64,000 nt of DNA from Streptomyces wedmorensis (GTDB taxonomy: Bacteria; Actinomycetota; Actinomycetes; Streptomycetales; Streptomycetaceae). The stretch is taken from NCBI RefSeq assembly GCF_000716445.1, contig NZ_JNWK01000027.1, positions 23,470-87,469 of the forward strand, written 5' to 3'. The number at the start of each line of letters is the position of its first letter. Positions within the stretch are counted from its first letter, which is position 1. Under the pieces are notes generated by a model, which worked only from the letters and a program-made list of their open reading frames with translations, had not been told where the DNA came from and did no database searches. This document shows, in pieces, positions 1 to 7,994 of the stretch. Both the position numbers and the translations under genes were made by a program.

Positions 1-51
1 CTGGGACTATCTGGGCGCCAAAGTGTGTTTTGCCCGTATATGGGAGGCGGC

Positions 52-2940
52 ATGACAGAGACGGCGAGCGGCCCGGCACGTGGTTCCCGCACCAAGGGAG
101 CCAAGTCGGCGAGCAAGGGCCTGCGTATCGAGCGCATCCACACCACCCCCGGCGTGCATCCGTACGACGAGGTGGCCTGGGAGCGCCGTGACGTCGTCAT
201 GACCAACTGGCGCGACGGCTCGATCAACTTCGAGCAGCGTGGCGTCGAGTTCCCCGACTTCTGGTCGGTGAACGCGGTCAACATCGTCACCAGCAAGTAC
301 TTCCGCGGGGCCGTCGGTTCCCCGCAGCGCGAGACCGGTCTCAAGCAGCTCATCGACCGCATCGTGAAGACGTACACGAAGGCCGGCGAGGAGTACGGCT
401 ACTTCGCCTCGCCCGCCGACGCCGAGATCTTCGAGCACGAGCTGGCCTACGCCCTCCTGCACCAGATCTTCAGCTTCAACTCGCCGGTCTGGTTCAACGT
501 CGGCACCCCGCAGCCCCAGCAGGTCTCCGCCTGCTTCATCCTGTCCGTCGACGACTCCATGGAGTCCATCCTCGACTGGTACAAGGAAGAGGGCATGATC
601 TTCAAGGGCGGCTCCGGCGCCGGCCTGAACCTCTCCCGCATCCGCTCCTCCAAGGAGCTGCTCTCCTCCGGCGGCAACGCCTCCGGCCCGGTCTCCTTCA
701 TGCGCGGCGCCGACGCCTCCGCAGGAACGATCAAGTCGGGCGGCGCCACCCGCCGCGCGGCCAAGATGGTCATCCTGGACGTCGACCACCCCGACATCGA
801 GGACTTCATCGAGACCAAGGTCAAGGAGGAGGAGAAGATCCGCGCCCTTCGCGACGCGGGCTTCGACATGGACCTGGGCGGCGACGACATCACGTCCGTC
901 CAGTACCAGAACGCCAACAACTCCGTCCGCGTGAACGACACGTTCATGAAGGCCGTCGAGTCCGGCGGGAAGTTCGGCCTCACCTCGCGCATGACCGGCG
1001 AGGTCATCGAGGAGGTCGACGCCAAGTCGCTCTTCCGCAAGATGGCCGAGGCCGCGTGGGCCTGTGCCGACCCGGGCATCCAGTACGACGACACGATCAA
1101 CCACTGGCACACCTGCCCCGAGTCCGGCCGCATCAACGGCTCGAACCCGTGCAGCGAGTACATGCACCTGGACAACACGTCCTGCAACCTCGCCTCGTTG
1201 AACCTCATGAAGTTCCTCAAGGACGACGGCAAGGGCAACCAGTCCTTCGACGTCGAGCGCTTCGCCAAGGTCGTCGAGCTCGTCATCACCGCGATGGACA
1301 TCTCCATCTGCTTCGCCGACTTCCCCACCCAGAAGATCGGCGAGAACACCCGCGCCTACCGCCAGCTCGGCATCGGCTACGCCAACCTCGGCGCCCTGCT
1401 GATGGCGACCGGCCACGCGTACGACTCCGACGGCGGCCGCGCCCTCGCCGGTGCCATCACCTCCCTGATGACCGGCACCTCGTACAAGCGCTCCGCCGAA
1501 CTCGCCGCGGTCGTCGGCGCGTACGACGGCTACGCCCGCAACGCCGAGCCGCACCAGCGCGTCATGCAGCAGCACGCCGACGAGAACACCAAGGCCGTCC
1601 GCATGGACGACCTGGACTCGCCGATCTGGGCCGCCGCCACGGAGGCCTGGCAGGACGTGATCCGCCTCGGCGCCAAGAACGGCTTCCGCAACGCCCAGGC
1701 CTCGGTCATCGCCCCCACCGGCACCATCGGTCTCGCGATGTCCTGCGACACCACCGGCCTCGAGCCCGACCTCGCCCTGGTCAAGTTCAAGAAGCTCGTC
1801 GGCGGCGGCTCGATGCAGATCGTCAACGGCACCGTCCCGCAGGCACTGCGCCGCCTGGGTTACCAGGAGGAGCAGATCGAGGCGATCGTCGCCCACATCG
1901 CCGAGCACGGCAACGTGATCGACGCCCCCGGCCTCAAGGCCGAGCACTACGAGGTCTTCGACTGCGCCATGGGCGAGCGCTCCATCTCCGCGATGGGCCA
2001 CGTCCGCATGATGGCCGCCATCCAGCCGTGGATCTCCGGCGCCCTCTCCAAGACCGTGAACCTGCCGGAGACGGCCACGGTCGAGGACGTCGAGGAGGTC
2101 TACTTCGAGGCGTGGAAGATGGGCGTCAAGGCGCTCGCGATCTACCGCGACAACTGCAAGGTCGGCCAGCCGCTCTCCGCCAAGAAGAAGGAGGACGAGA
2201 AGGCCGAGGTCACCGCGAAGTCCGAGGCGACGATCCGCGAGGCCGTCGAGAAGGTCGTCGAGTACCGTCCGGTCCGCAAGCGCCTGCCGAAGGGCCGCCC
2301 GGGGATCACCACCTCCTTCACCGTCGGTGGCGCCGAGGGCTACATGACCGCCAACTCCTACCCGGACGACGGTCTCGGCGAGGTCTTCCTGAAGATGTCC
2401 AAGCAGGGTTCGACCCTCGCCGGCATGATGGACGCCTTCTCCATCGCCGTCTCCGTCGGTCTGCAGTACGGCGTCCCGCTGGAGACGTACGTCTCGAAGT
2501 TCACCAACATGCGCTTCGAGCCGGCCGGCATGACGGACGACCCGGACGTGCGGATGGCGCAGTCGATCGTCGACTACATCTTCCGTCGCCTGGCGCTCGA
2601 CTTCCTGCCCTTCGAGACCCGCTCCGCCCTCGGCATCCACTCGGCCGAGGAGCGTCAGCGTCACCTCGACACCGGCTCGTACGAGCAGGCCGAGGACGAG
2701 GTCGACGTCGAGGCGCTCGCGCAGTCCGCCCCCCGCGCCCAGGAGCTGAAGGCCGTCGCGGTCCCGGCCCTGACCGAGGTCCCGGCCCCCAAGCAGGCCC
2801 ACACCTCCGCGGAGCTCGTCGAGATGCAGCTCGGCATCAGCGCCGACGCCCCGCTCTGCTTCTCCTGCGGCACCAAGATGCAGCGCGCCGGCTCCTGCTA
2901 CATCTGCGAGGGCTGCGGCTCGACCAGCGGCTGCAGCTGA
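52..2940 (+). CDS. nrdJ: Vitamin B12-dependent (class II) ribonucleoside-diphosphate reductase
   Basis: This enzyme reduces ribonucleotides to deoxyribonucleotides using adenosylcobalamin to generate the thiyl radical, so it supplies DNA precursors independently of oxygen. The 962-residue product carries the RNR barrel: a conserved Cys near residue 161 (SACFILS), the NPCSE motif near residue 365, and the APTGTIG loop near residue 554. The C-terminal tail is Cys-rich (CFSCGTK, CYICEGCG), as in the metal-binding and re-reducing tails of actinobacterial NrdJ. I chose the ATG at 52 because GGAGG sits at 43-47. In-frame starts at 25 (GTG) and 40 (ATG) lack a comparable ribosome site. In Streptomyces nrdR normally precedes nrdJ, but it would lie outside the window. 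A strong hairpin follows the stop. Confidence 0.97.
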   Translation: MTETASGPARGSRTKGAKSASKGLRIERIHTTPGVHPYDEVAWERRDVVMTNWRDGSINFEQRGVEFPDFWSVNAVNIVTSKYFRGAVGSPQRETGLKQLIDRIVKTYTKAGEEYGYFASPADAEIFEHELAYALLHQIFSFNSPVWFNVGTPQPQQVSACFILSVDDSMESILDWYKEEGMIFKGGSGAGLNLSRIRSSKELLSSGGNASGPVSFMRGADASAGTIKSGGATRRAAKMVILDVDHPDIEDFIETKVKEEEKIRALRDAGFDMDLGGDDITSVQYQNANNSVRVNDTFMKAVESGGKFGLTSRMTGEVIEEVDAKSLFRKMAEAAWACADPGIQYDDTINHWHTCPESGRINGSNPCSEYMHLDNTSCNLASLNLMKFLKDDGKGNQSFDVERFAKVVELVITAMDISICFADFPTQKIGENTRAYRQLGIGYANLGALLMATGHAYDSDGGRALAGAITSLMTGTSYKRSAELAAVVGAYDGYARNAEPHQRVMQQHADENTKAVRMDDLDSPIWAAATEAWQDVIRLGAKNGFRNAQASVIAPTGTIGLAMSCDTTGLEPDLALVKFKKLVGGGSMQIVNGTVPQALRRLGYQEEQIEAIVAHIAEHGNVIDAPGLKAEHYEVFDCAMGERSISAMGHVRMMAAIQPWISGALSKTVNLPETATVEDVEEVYFEAWKMGVKALAIYRDNCKVGQPLSAKKKEDEKAEVTAKSEATIREAVEKVVEYRPVRKRLPKGRPGITTSFTVGGAEGYMTANSYPDDGLGEVFLKMSKQGSTLAGMMDAFSIAVSVGLQYGVPLETYVSKFTNMRFEPAGMTDDPDVRMAQSIVDYIFRRLALDFLPFETRSALGIHSAEERQRHLDTGSYEQAEDEVDVEALAQSAPRAQELKAVAVPALTEVPAPKQAHTSAELVEMQLGISADAPLCFSCGTKMQRAGSCYICEGCGSTSGCS

Positions 2941-3004
2941 CGCCGACGGCAGCGCGTCGGACGGGCGTCCGGTGTAGCGCGTAGGCTCCGCTGACCAGCG
3001 GTTC

Positions 3005-3039
3005 ACGAAGGGGATCGGCCCAGTGCCGGTCCCCTTCGT
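3005..3039 (+). terminator. Hairpin terminator after nrdJ
   Basis: Two 15-base arms (3005-3019 and 3025-3039, the first reading ACGAAGGGGATCGGC) pair fully with one T-G wobble around a 5-base loop. It lies 65 bases after the nrdJ stop. There is no U-tract, which is usual for Streptomyces terminators. The rest of 2941-3239 shows no supported gene. Confidence 0.7.
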
Positions 3040-3239
3040 CGTGCCCGGGGCGCTTCGCCCGGCCGAGCCGGACCGCGCCGACGTCCGTATGCACGGCTGT
3101 GGGCGGGGGCGGATCTTCGTGGGTTCCGACAGTACGAGGGCGTGGCGGGGGGCGGGAAGACTGGCGCCGGAGGCCGAGGCGTGTCCCAGGGTGGGAGCCG
3201 GGCCGGAAGATCCGATGGCGTACCGGGGAGGGCGGCGCG

Positions 3240-3980
3240 GTGAGCGTGCAGCAGTATGACGAGATCGGTGAGGCGTTCGAGGGGTTCAAGGCGCTTCCGG
3301 CGGTGAGGTACGGGGAGGTGCCGAGCTTCCTGGGCATGGTCGGGGACGTGCGGGGGAAGGCGGTTCTGGACCTGGCCTCCGGAACCGGTTTCTACAGCAG
3401 GGAGTTCAAGCGGCGCGGCGCCGCGGAGGTCTTCGGGTACGACATCTCCGGCGAGATGGTCGCCGTCGCGGAGGCCCTGGAGAAGCACGATCCGCTGGGG
3501 GTGGGCTACGCGGTGGCCGACGCGGCCGAACCGAGCTCGCTCGGGCGGAGCTTCGACGTCGCCGTGGCGGTGCAGCTGCTCAACTACGCGGAGGACGTCG
3601 CCGCCATGGAGCGGATGTGCCGCAACGCGCACGGCAACCTGAGGCCCGGCGGCGAGCTCTTCCTCTTCAACCAGTCGCCGGACTACGACTTCGCCGGGCC
3701 TTCGCTGGCCAAGTACGGCTTCGTCACCGAACTGACCGGCGAGGAGGCCGAGGCCGGACCGCGCGTCCGGACCACCGCGCTGCTCGAACCGCCGGTCACC
3801 ATCGTCAGCACCTTCCCGCGCCGCGAGGTGTACGAGAAGTGTCTGCGGGCGGCCGGATTCAGCGAGCTGACCTGGGTCCCGCTGGAGGTGTCCGCCGAGG
3901 GAGTCGCCGAGTTCGGCGAGGACTTCTGGGCGGACTTCCGTGCCAACCCGCCCCTGGAGATGCTGCGCTGCCGCGCCTGA
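3240..3980 (+). CDS. Class I SAM-dependent methyltransferase
   Basis: This is a probable small-molecule methyltransferase of 246 residues. The glycine-rich SAM-binding motif I (VLDLASGTGFYS) is followed by an acidic residue ending the next strand (VFGYDIS), then motifs resembling the methyltransferase 11/25 families (FDVAVAVQLLNYA). The N-terminus (QQYDEIGEAFEGFK) resembles small-molecule methyltransferases such as the toxoflavin-synthase-like group. The GTG at 3240 follows a GGGGAGGGCGG ribosome site; a second GTG at 3246 is possible. The open frame continues upstream but without a ribosome site. The substrate cannot be read from sequence or neighbours. It is transcribed towards the convergent terD-like gene. 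Confidence 0.88.
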   Translation: MSVQQYDEIGEAFEGFKALPAVRYGEVPSFLGMVGDVRGKAVLDLASGTGFYSREFKRRGAAEVFGYDISGEMVAVAEALEKHDPLGVGYAVADAAEPSSLGRSFDVAVAVQLLNYAEDVAAMERMCRNAHGNLRPGGELFLFNQSPDYDFAGPSLAKYGFVTELTGEEAEAGPRVRTTALLEPPVTIVSTFPRREVYEKCLRAAGFSELTWVPLEVSAEGVAEFGEDFWADFRANPPLEMLRCRA

Positions 3981-3989
3981 GGTCCGGCT

Positions 3990-4020
3990 GGGAGGCGTCG
4001 ACCGTCGGTCGGCGCCTCCC
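3990..4020. terminator. Bidirectional hairpin between convergent genes
   Basis: GGGAGGCG at 3990-3997 pairs with CGCCTCCC at 4013-4020. The inner CGACCG/CGGTCG can extend the stem. It lies between the convergent methyltransferase and TerD genes and could serve both. Confidence 0.6.
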
Positions 4021-4040
4021 TCCGTGCGTGAGGAGAAGGG

Positions 4041-4568
4041 TCAGACCCGTGCGGTACCCAGCAGGGTCCCGAAGGTCTGCGGGTCGGCGTCGAAGCCGTG
4101 GCTGATCGGACGGTAGGACCAGCCGGTTCCGGCGCGGGTGAACTCCACGACCGTCGCCGACAGGGCGTCCGGCACGTCCGTGAAGTCGTGCGTCAGGAGG
4201 TCGTCGTACCCCTCGCGGACCCGTATGCCCGTGTTGGCTATGCCGCCGAACGCCAGTCGTCCGCCGTTCTGCTGTATCGCGACGCCCACCACCACGCGCG
4301 CGTACTCCGGGGCCAGCCGGTTCAGCTCCAGGGTCATGGCCTCGTCGTAGCCGAAGCCCTGTCCCGTACGGCTGTCGCGGTGGAGCGTGATCGTGCCGTC
4401 GGGGGAGCGGCTGCCGAAGTGCACCAGGTAGACGGGCGCCCCGTGCGGGTCCGCCGCGGAGAAGACGCCCGCGACGATGTCCAGGTCGTGGGCCGGCGAG
4501 CCGGCCGGCGCGGGGTCCCACCTGAGCGTCACCTCGACCCGGCCCACCCCTTTGTTGAGTCCGCTCAT
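4041..4568 (-). CDS. TerD-family calcium-binding stress protein
   Basis: The 175-residue product is a single TerD domain. Family landmarks are visible: LNKG at the N-terminus, the LRWDP strand, the acidic DLDIVAGVFSA segment followed by VYLVHFG, and the paired acidic ligand region around GQGFGYDEAMTLELNRL. TerD proteins bind calcium and are linked to tellurite and general stress responses; Streptomyces carries several paralogues affecting development. The ATG at 4568 has an AAGGGAAG ribosome site. It is transcribed away from the neighbouring arylamine acetyltransferase. Tellurite resistance itself should not be inferred, since no other ter genes are present. Confidence 0.9.
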   Translation of the reverse strand: MSGLNKGVGRVEVTLRWDPAPAGSPAHDLDIVAGVFSAADPHGAPVYLVHFGSRSPDGTITLHRDSRTGQGFGYDEAMTLELNRLAPEYARVVVGVAIQQNGGRLAFGGIANTGIRVREGYDDLLTHDFTDVPDALSATVVEFTRAGTGWSYRPISHGFDADPQTFGTLLGTARV

Positions 4569-4709
4569 CGCGCTTCCCTTCTTCCCGTGCGCCCCCGCGC
4601 ACGCTCGCCGCGTACCGTCCAGTCGCCGAAAAGCCCGTGGTCGTGGGCTGATTGCTCATGGTGTCATGGGGCTACGACAGTGGACCCGGCGCTTGAGGGG
4701 GAGAGCGGT

Positions 4710-5540
4710 TTGTGGAGCGGTGACGAGCTGGATCTCGACGCATATCTGGCTCGAATCGGATACGACGTCGACCGCGACGGGGAACTCGCCATCGATCTCA
4801 GGACCCTGACGGTCCTTCACCGGGCGCACGTCCGGGCCATTCCGTTCGAGAACCTCGACGTCGCCCTCGGGAGGAAGGTTCCCCTCGACCTGAAGACCCT
4901 CCAGGGCAAGCTCGTCGAGCGCCGCCGAGGAGGCTACTGCTACGAGCAGAACTCCCTGTTCGCCGCGGTGCTCGAACGGATCGGGTTCCCGGTGGCCGCC
5001 CGCGGAGCCCGCAACCGCTCGCGGGGCACGGCACTGACACCCGTCACGCACGCCCTCCTCGTCGTCACGGTGGACGGCGGGCAGTGGCTCGCCGACGTGG
5101 GGTTCGGCTGGCAGGGGCCGCTGGAACCGGTGCCGCTGCGGGACGGGGCACGCGTCGAGCAGGGCGGCTGGACCTTCGGGGTCGACGTGGAGGACGAGGG
5201 CATCCACGTCCTGCGCTCCCTGCGGCCGCAAGGCTGGACGGACCTGTACGCGTTCGCTCCGCAGTCCCTCTACCCGGGCGACTTCACCGTCATGAACCAC
5301 TACAGCTCCAGTCACCCCCTGTCGCGCTTCATCGGCCAGGTCGTGGCCCAGCGGCCAGGCGCGGACGTGCGCAGGGCCCTGGTGCGCGACACGCTGTCGA
5401 CCGTCCGGACGGACGGTACCGCCGAGGAACGGAAGGTGACCGTCGGCGAATTGGCCGGACTGCTGGAGACCGATTTCGGGATCGAACTGGATGACGAGGA
5501 ACGCGCGGGACTGGAACGCCTGCACCCGACGGGCGCCTGA
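4710..5540 (+). CDS. Arylamine N-acetyltransferase
   Basis: This cytosolic NAT transfers acetyl from acetyl-CoA to arylamines or hydrazines; in actinobacteria relatives also make amide bonds in secondary metabolism. The 276-residue product has the catalytic Cys-His-Asp triad in order: Cys77 in RRGGYCYEQN, His in TPVTHALL, Asp in LADVGFG. The N-terminal LDAYLARIGY is typical of the family. I chose the TTG at 4710 because GAGGGGGAG lies about 8 bases upstream. A GTG at 4680 in the same frame is the alternative and would add 10 residues. No amide synthase or polyketide genes are nearby, so a general detoxification role is more likely. Confidence 0.9.
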   Translation: MWSGDELDLDAYLARIGYDVDRDGELAIDLRTLTVLHRAHVRAIPFENLDVALGRKVPLDLKTLQGKLVERRRGGYCYEQNSLFAAVLERIGFPVAARGARNRSRGTALTPVTHALLVVTVDGGQWLADVGFGWQGPLEPVPLRDGARVEQGGWTFGVDVEDEGIHVLRSLRPQGWTDLYAFAPQSLYPGDFTVMNHYSSSHPLSRFIGQVVAQRPGADVRRALVRDTLSTVRTDGTAEERKVTVGELAGLLETDFGIELDDEERAGLERLHPTGA

Positions 5541-5582
5541 GAGGGTCTGCCGGGGCGCAGCCCCGCCCCGTACGATGGCGCG

Positions 5583-6188
5583 GTGCTGGTCAAGTGGATT
5601 CGCTGCACCGTGACGGACCGTCGAGGGTTCGAGCGGGGGCAGCGGAAATGGGCGGGGCTGCTCGGTGAGCCGGGATTCCGGGGACAGGGCGGCGGGTGGA
5701 GCCGGGCTCGACCGGACGTCGCCCACATCTTCGCGTTCTGGGAGAGCCGGGCCTTCTACGACTCCTTCATGGCGCGGTCGCACGATCGTCTGGCGGCCTC
5801 GCAGGTGGGCACGTTCAAGGACGTCCAGGTCAAGCTGTTCGACCACCGCTTCGACGTGAAGACGGGGTTCGAGCCGCGGTTCGCCGACGCCGACGTGGCA
5901 CGGGTGGCGCACTGCCGTGTCCACGAGGACCGCGCCGAGCACTTCGCGCTCATGCAGGAGAAGGTGTGGAACCCGGCGATGGCCGGGTCCCCCGGCATGC
6001 TGCGGGGGCTCTTCGGAGAGGCGCCCGGCAGCGAGTTCCTGGTGCTCTCGATGTGGCACTCCGCCGCCGAGCACGGCAAGTACCGGGTGGAGCGCATCGA
6101 GCGGCTCGGTCTGCGCGCCCGCACGGCGGCCGACGTGGCGGCGCTCTCCGGTGACGTGGTGCAGCTCGAATCGGTGTGGACGGTGTGA
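5583..6188 (+). CDS. YdbC-like protein (DUF4937 type)
   Basis: The N-terminal half closely follows the YdbC/DUF4937 pattern: it begins MLVKWIRCTV, then has a WAGLLGEPGF segment and FRGQGGGW. The fold is probably a dimeric alpha-beta barrel of ABM/EthD type. The 201-residue product repeats a similar layout in its second half (VARVAHCRVHEDRAEHF...), suggesting a tandem duplication of the same small fold. The biochemical function is unknown. The GTG start at 5583 follows the acetyltransferase by only 42 bases, so the two are probably co-transcribed. Confidence is high that it is a gene, moderate for the family. Confidence 0.8.
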   Translation: MLVKWIRCTVTDRRGFERGQRKWAGLLGEPGFRGQGGGWSRARPDVAHIFAFWESRAFYDSFMARSHDRLAASQVGTFKDVQVKLFDHRFDVKTGFEPRFADADVARVAHCRVHEDRAEHFALMQEKVWNPAMAGSPGMLRGLFGEAPGSEFLVLSMWHSAAEHGKYRVERIERLGLRARTAADVAALSGDVVQLESVWTV

Positions 6189-6286
6189 ACGGGGCCGGCA
6201 GCCGCGATCGCGCGCTCGTACACCGTATGGAGGCCGGGGGCGGGCCCGGCCGAGCCGGTCGGGGAGCCGCGATCTAGGGTCGGGGT

Positions 6287-6946
6287 ATGGCACGACCGCG
6301 GCGCATCGTCCTCGTACGGCACGGAGAGTCCGAGGGCAATGTCGATGACACGGTGTACGAACGCGAGCCCGACCATGCGCTGAGGCTCACCGAGACCGGC
6401 CACCGGCAGGCGGAGGCGACGGGGGTACGGCTCCGGGAGACCTTCGGCGACGAACCGGTCAGTGTCTACGTCTCGCCGTACCGCCGCACCCATGAGACCC
6501 TCCGGGCCTTCCGGCTGCCTCCCGGGCAGGTCCGGGTACGGGAGGAGCCCCGGCTCCGGGAGCAGGACTGGGGCAACTGGCAGGAGCGGGAGGACGTGCG
6601 CCTGCAGAAGGCGTACCGGGACGCGTACGGGCACTTCTTCTACCGCTTCGCCCAGGGCGAGTCGGGGGCGGACGTCTACGACCGGGTCGGCGCGTTCCTG
6701 GAGAGCCTCTACCGCAGCTTCGAGGCGCCCGACCACCCGCCGAACGTCCTGATCGTCACCCACGGACTGACCATGCGGCTGTTCTGCATGCGCTGGTTCC
6801 ACTGGACGGTCGCCGAATTCGAGTCGCTGTCGAACCCCGGCAACGCCGACACCCGCACCCTGCTGCTCGGCGAGGACGGGCGGTACCGCCTGGACAGGCC
6901 GTTCGAACGCTGGCGTACCCCGGAACCGTACGGCTACACCGGATAG
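6287..6946 (+). CDS. Histidine phosphatase family protein (phosphoglycerate mutase-like)
   Basis: The 219-residue product has the branch-1 histidine phosphatase signature RHGES near residue 8, where His is the phospho-acceptor. The second catalytic His lies in VTHGLTMRLF, and the Arg/Glu pocket (SPYRRTHETLRAF, REQDWGNW) is present. These enzymes remove phosphate from small molecules or proteins; the substrate here is undetermined. The ATG at 6287 follows a purine-rich stretch. It ends 12 bases before the ADP-ribosylglycohydrolase start, so the two form a likely operon. Confidence 0.92.
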   Translation: MARPRRIVLVRHGESEGNVDDTVYEREPDHALRLTETGHRQAEATGVRLRETFGDEPVSVYVSPYRRTHETLRAFRLPPGQVRVREEPRLREQDWGNWQEREDVRLQKAYRDAYGHFFYRFAQGESGADVYDRVGAFLESLYRSFEAPDHPPNVLIVTHGLTMRLFCMRWFHWTVAEFESLSNPGNADTRTLLLGEDGRYRLDRPFERWRTPEPYGYTG

Positions 6947-6958
6947 AGTGGCAGGGCG

Positions 6959-7870
6959 ATGACCGCTGACTCCTCACTCGACCGGCGCTTCGACCGCGCC
7001 CTGGCCAGCCTGCGCGGGCTGTCCGTGGGAGACGCCCTGGGCTCCCAGTTCTTCGTACCCGCCCACTACCCCCTGCTGAAGCGGCGTGAACTGCCCGCCG
7101 GCCCTTGGCAGTGGACCGACGACACCGAGATGGCCTGCTCCGTCCTGGCCGTGCTCGTGCAGCACGACCGGATCGACCAGGACGCCCTCGCCCTGTCCTT
7201 CGCCCGGCACCACGACTTCGACCGCGGCTACGGCCCGGCGGTCAACCGGATGCTCCGGCTCATCAGGGAGGGCGGCGACTGGCGGGAGCTGGCCGCCGCG
7301 CTCTTCAACGGCCAGGGCTCCTGGGGGAACGGCGCCGCCATGCGGATCGCCCCGCTCGGAGCCTGGTACGCGGACGACCCGGAGCAGGCGACGCACCAGG
7401 CCGAGATCTCCGCGTACACGACGCATCAGCACCGGGAGGCCGTGGTCGGCGCCATGGCCGTCGCCGCAGCGGCCGCGCTGGCCGCCGACCCCGCCGGACC
7501 GCCCACGCCCGAGGCGCTCCTCGACGGGGTCATCGCCCTGGTGCCGCGCAGCGCGGTGGGCGCGGGCCTGCGCAGGGCCCGCGACATGCTCGACTACGGC
7601 GACGCGGGAACCGTCGCCGCCGTGCTCGGCAGCGGCCGGCGGACGAGCGCCCACGACACGGTGCCGTTCGCGCTCTGGTCGGCGGCCCGGGGCCTCGGCG
7701 ACTTCGAGCGGGTGTTCTGGACGACCGCGCAGGTCGGCGGCGACGTCGACACGACCTGCGCCATCGCCGGGGGCGTGGTGGCCGGCACGGCGGCAGGTGC
7801 GCCGCCGGCCGACTGGCTGCGGCAGACCGAAGCGCTGCCCGACTGGGTCCCGGACGCGGCGACCGCCTGA
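6959..7870 (+). CDS. ADP-ribosylglycohydrolase family protein (DraG-like)
   Basis: The 303-residue product has the conserved features of the all-alpha, di-magnesium ADP-ribosylglycohydrolase fold: GLSVGDALGSQF near the N-terminus, the metal-binding WTDDTEM motif, GSWGNGAAMRIAPLG in the middle, and the C-terminal QVGGDVDTTCAIAGG carrying further metal ligands. Such enzymes remove ADP-ribose from proteins, nucleic acids or small ADP-ribosylated compounds. The gene lies 12 bases after the histidine phosphatase. No ADP-ribosyltransferase is seen in the window, so its partner is unknown. It ends before a strong bidirectional hairpin. Confidence 0.92.
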   Translation: MTADSSLDRRFDRALASLRGLSVGDALGSQFFVPAHYPLLKRRELPAGPWQWTDDTEMACSVLAVLVQHDRIDQDALALSFARHHDFDRGYGPAVNRMLRLIREGGDWRELAAALFNGQGSWGNGAAMRIAPLGAWYADDPEQATHQAEISAYTTHQHREAVVGAMAVAAAAALAADPAGPPTPEALLDGVIALVPRSAVGAGLRRARDMLDYGDAGTVAAVLGSGRRTSAHDTVPFALWSAARGLGDFERVFWTTAQVGGDVDTTCAIAGGVVAGTAAGAPPADWLRQTEALPDWVPDAATA

Positions 7871-7916
7871 GGCCGCGGTGCGTCCGGCGCGGCCGTGGAG
7901 GGTGCTGAACGACGCA

Positions 7917-7955
7917 CGAGGTCCCTCGCGCCCTTTCGGGGTACGAGGGACCTCG
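7917..7955. terminator. Bidirectional hairpin between convergent genes
   Basis: Perfect 12-base arms CGAGGTCCCTCG (7917-7928) and CGAGGGACCTCG (7944-7955) enclose an inner CCC/GGG pairing. It lies between the ADP-ribosylglycohydrolase and the MFS transporter, which converge. Confidence 0.75.
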
Positions 7956-7994
7956 GCGTTTCCGGCGGCGGGGATCCCTGCCGTGCCCCCGGGC

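Noticed and set aside
7..3006. 999-codon open frame antisense to nrdJ
   Set aside because: A GC-skew shadow: low complexity, no ribosome site, and nrdJ is clearly real on the other strand.
4041..4568. Tellurite-resistance island
   Set aside because: Only one TerD-like gene; no terC, terB or related genes nearby.
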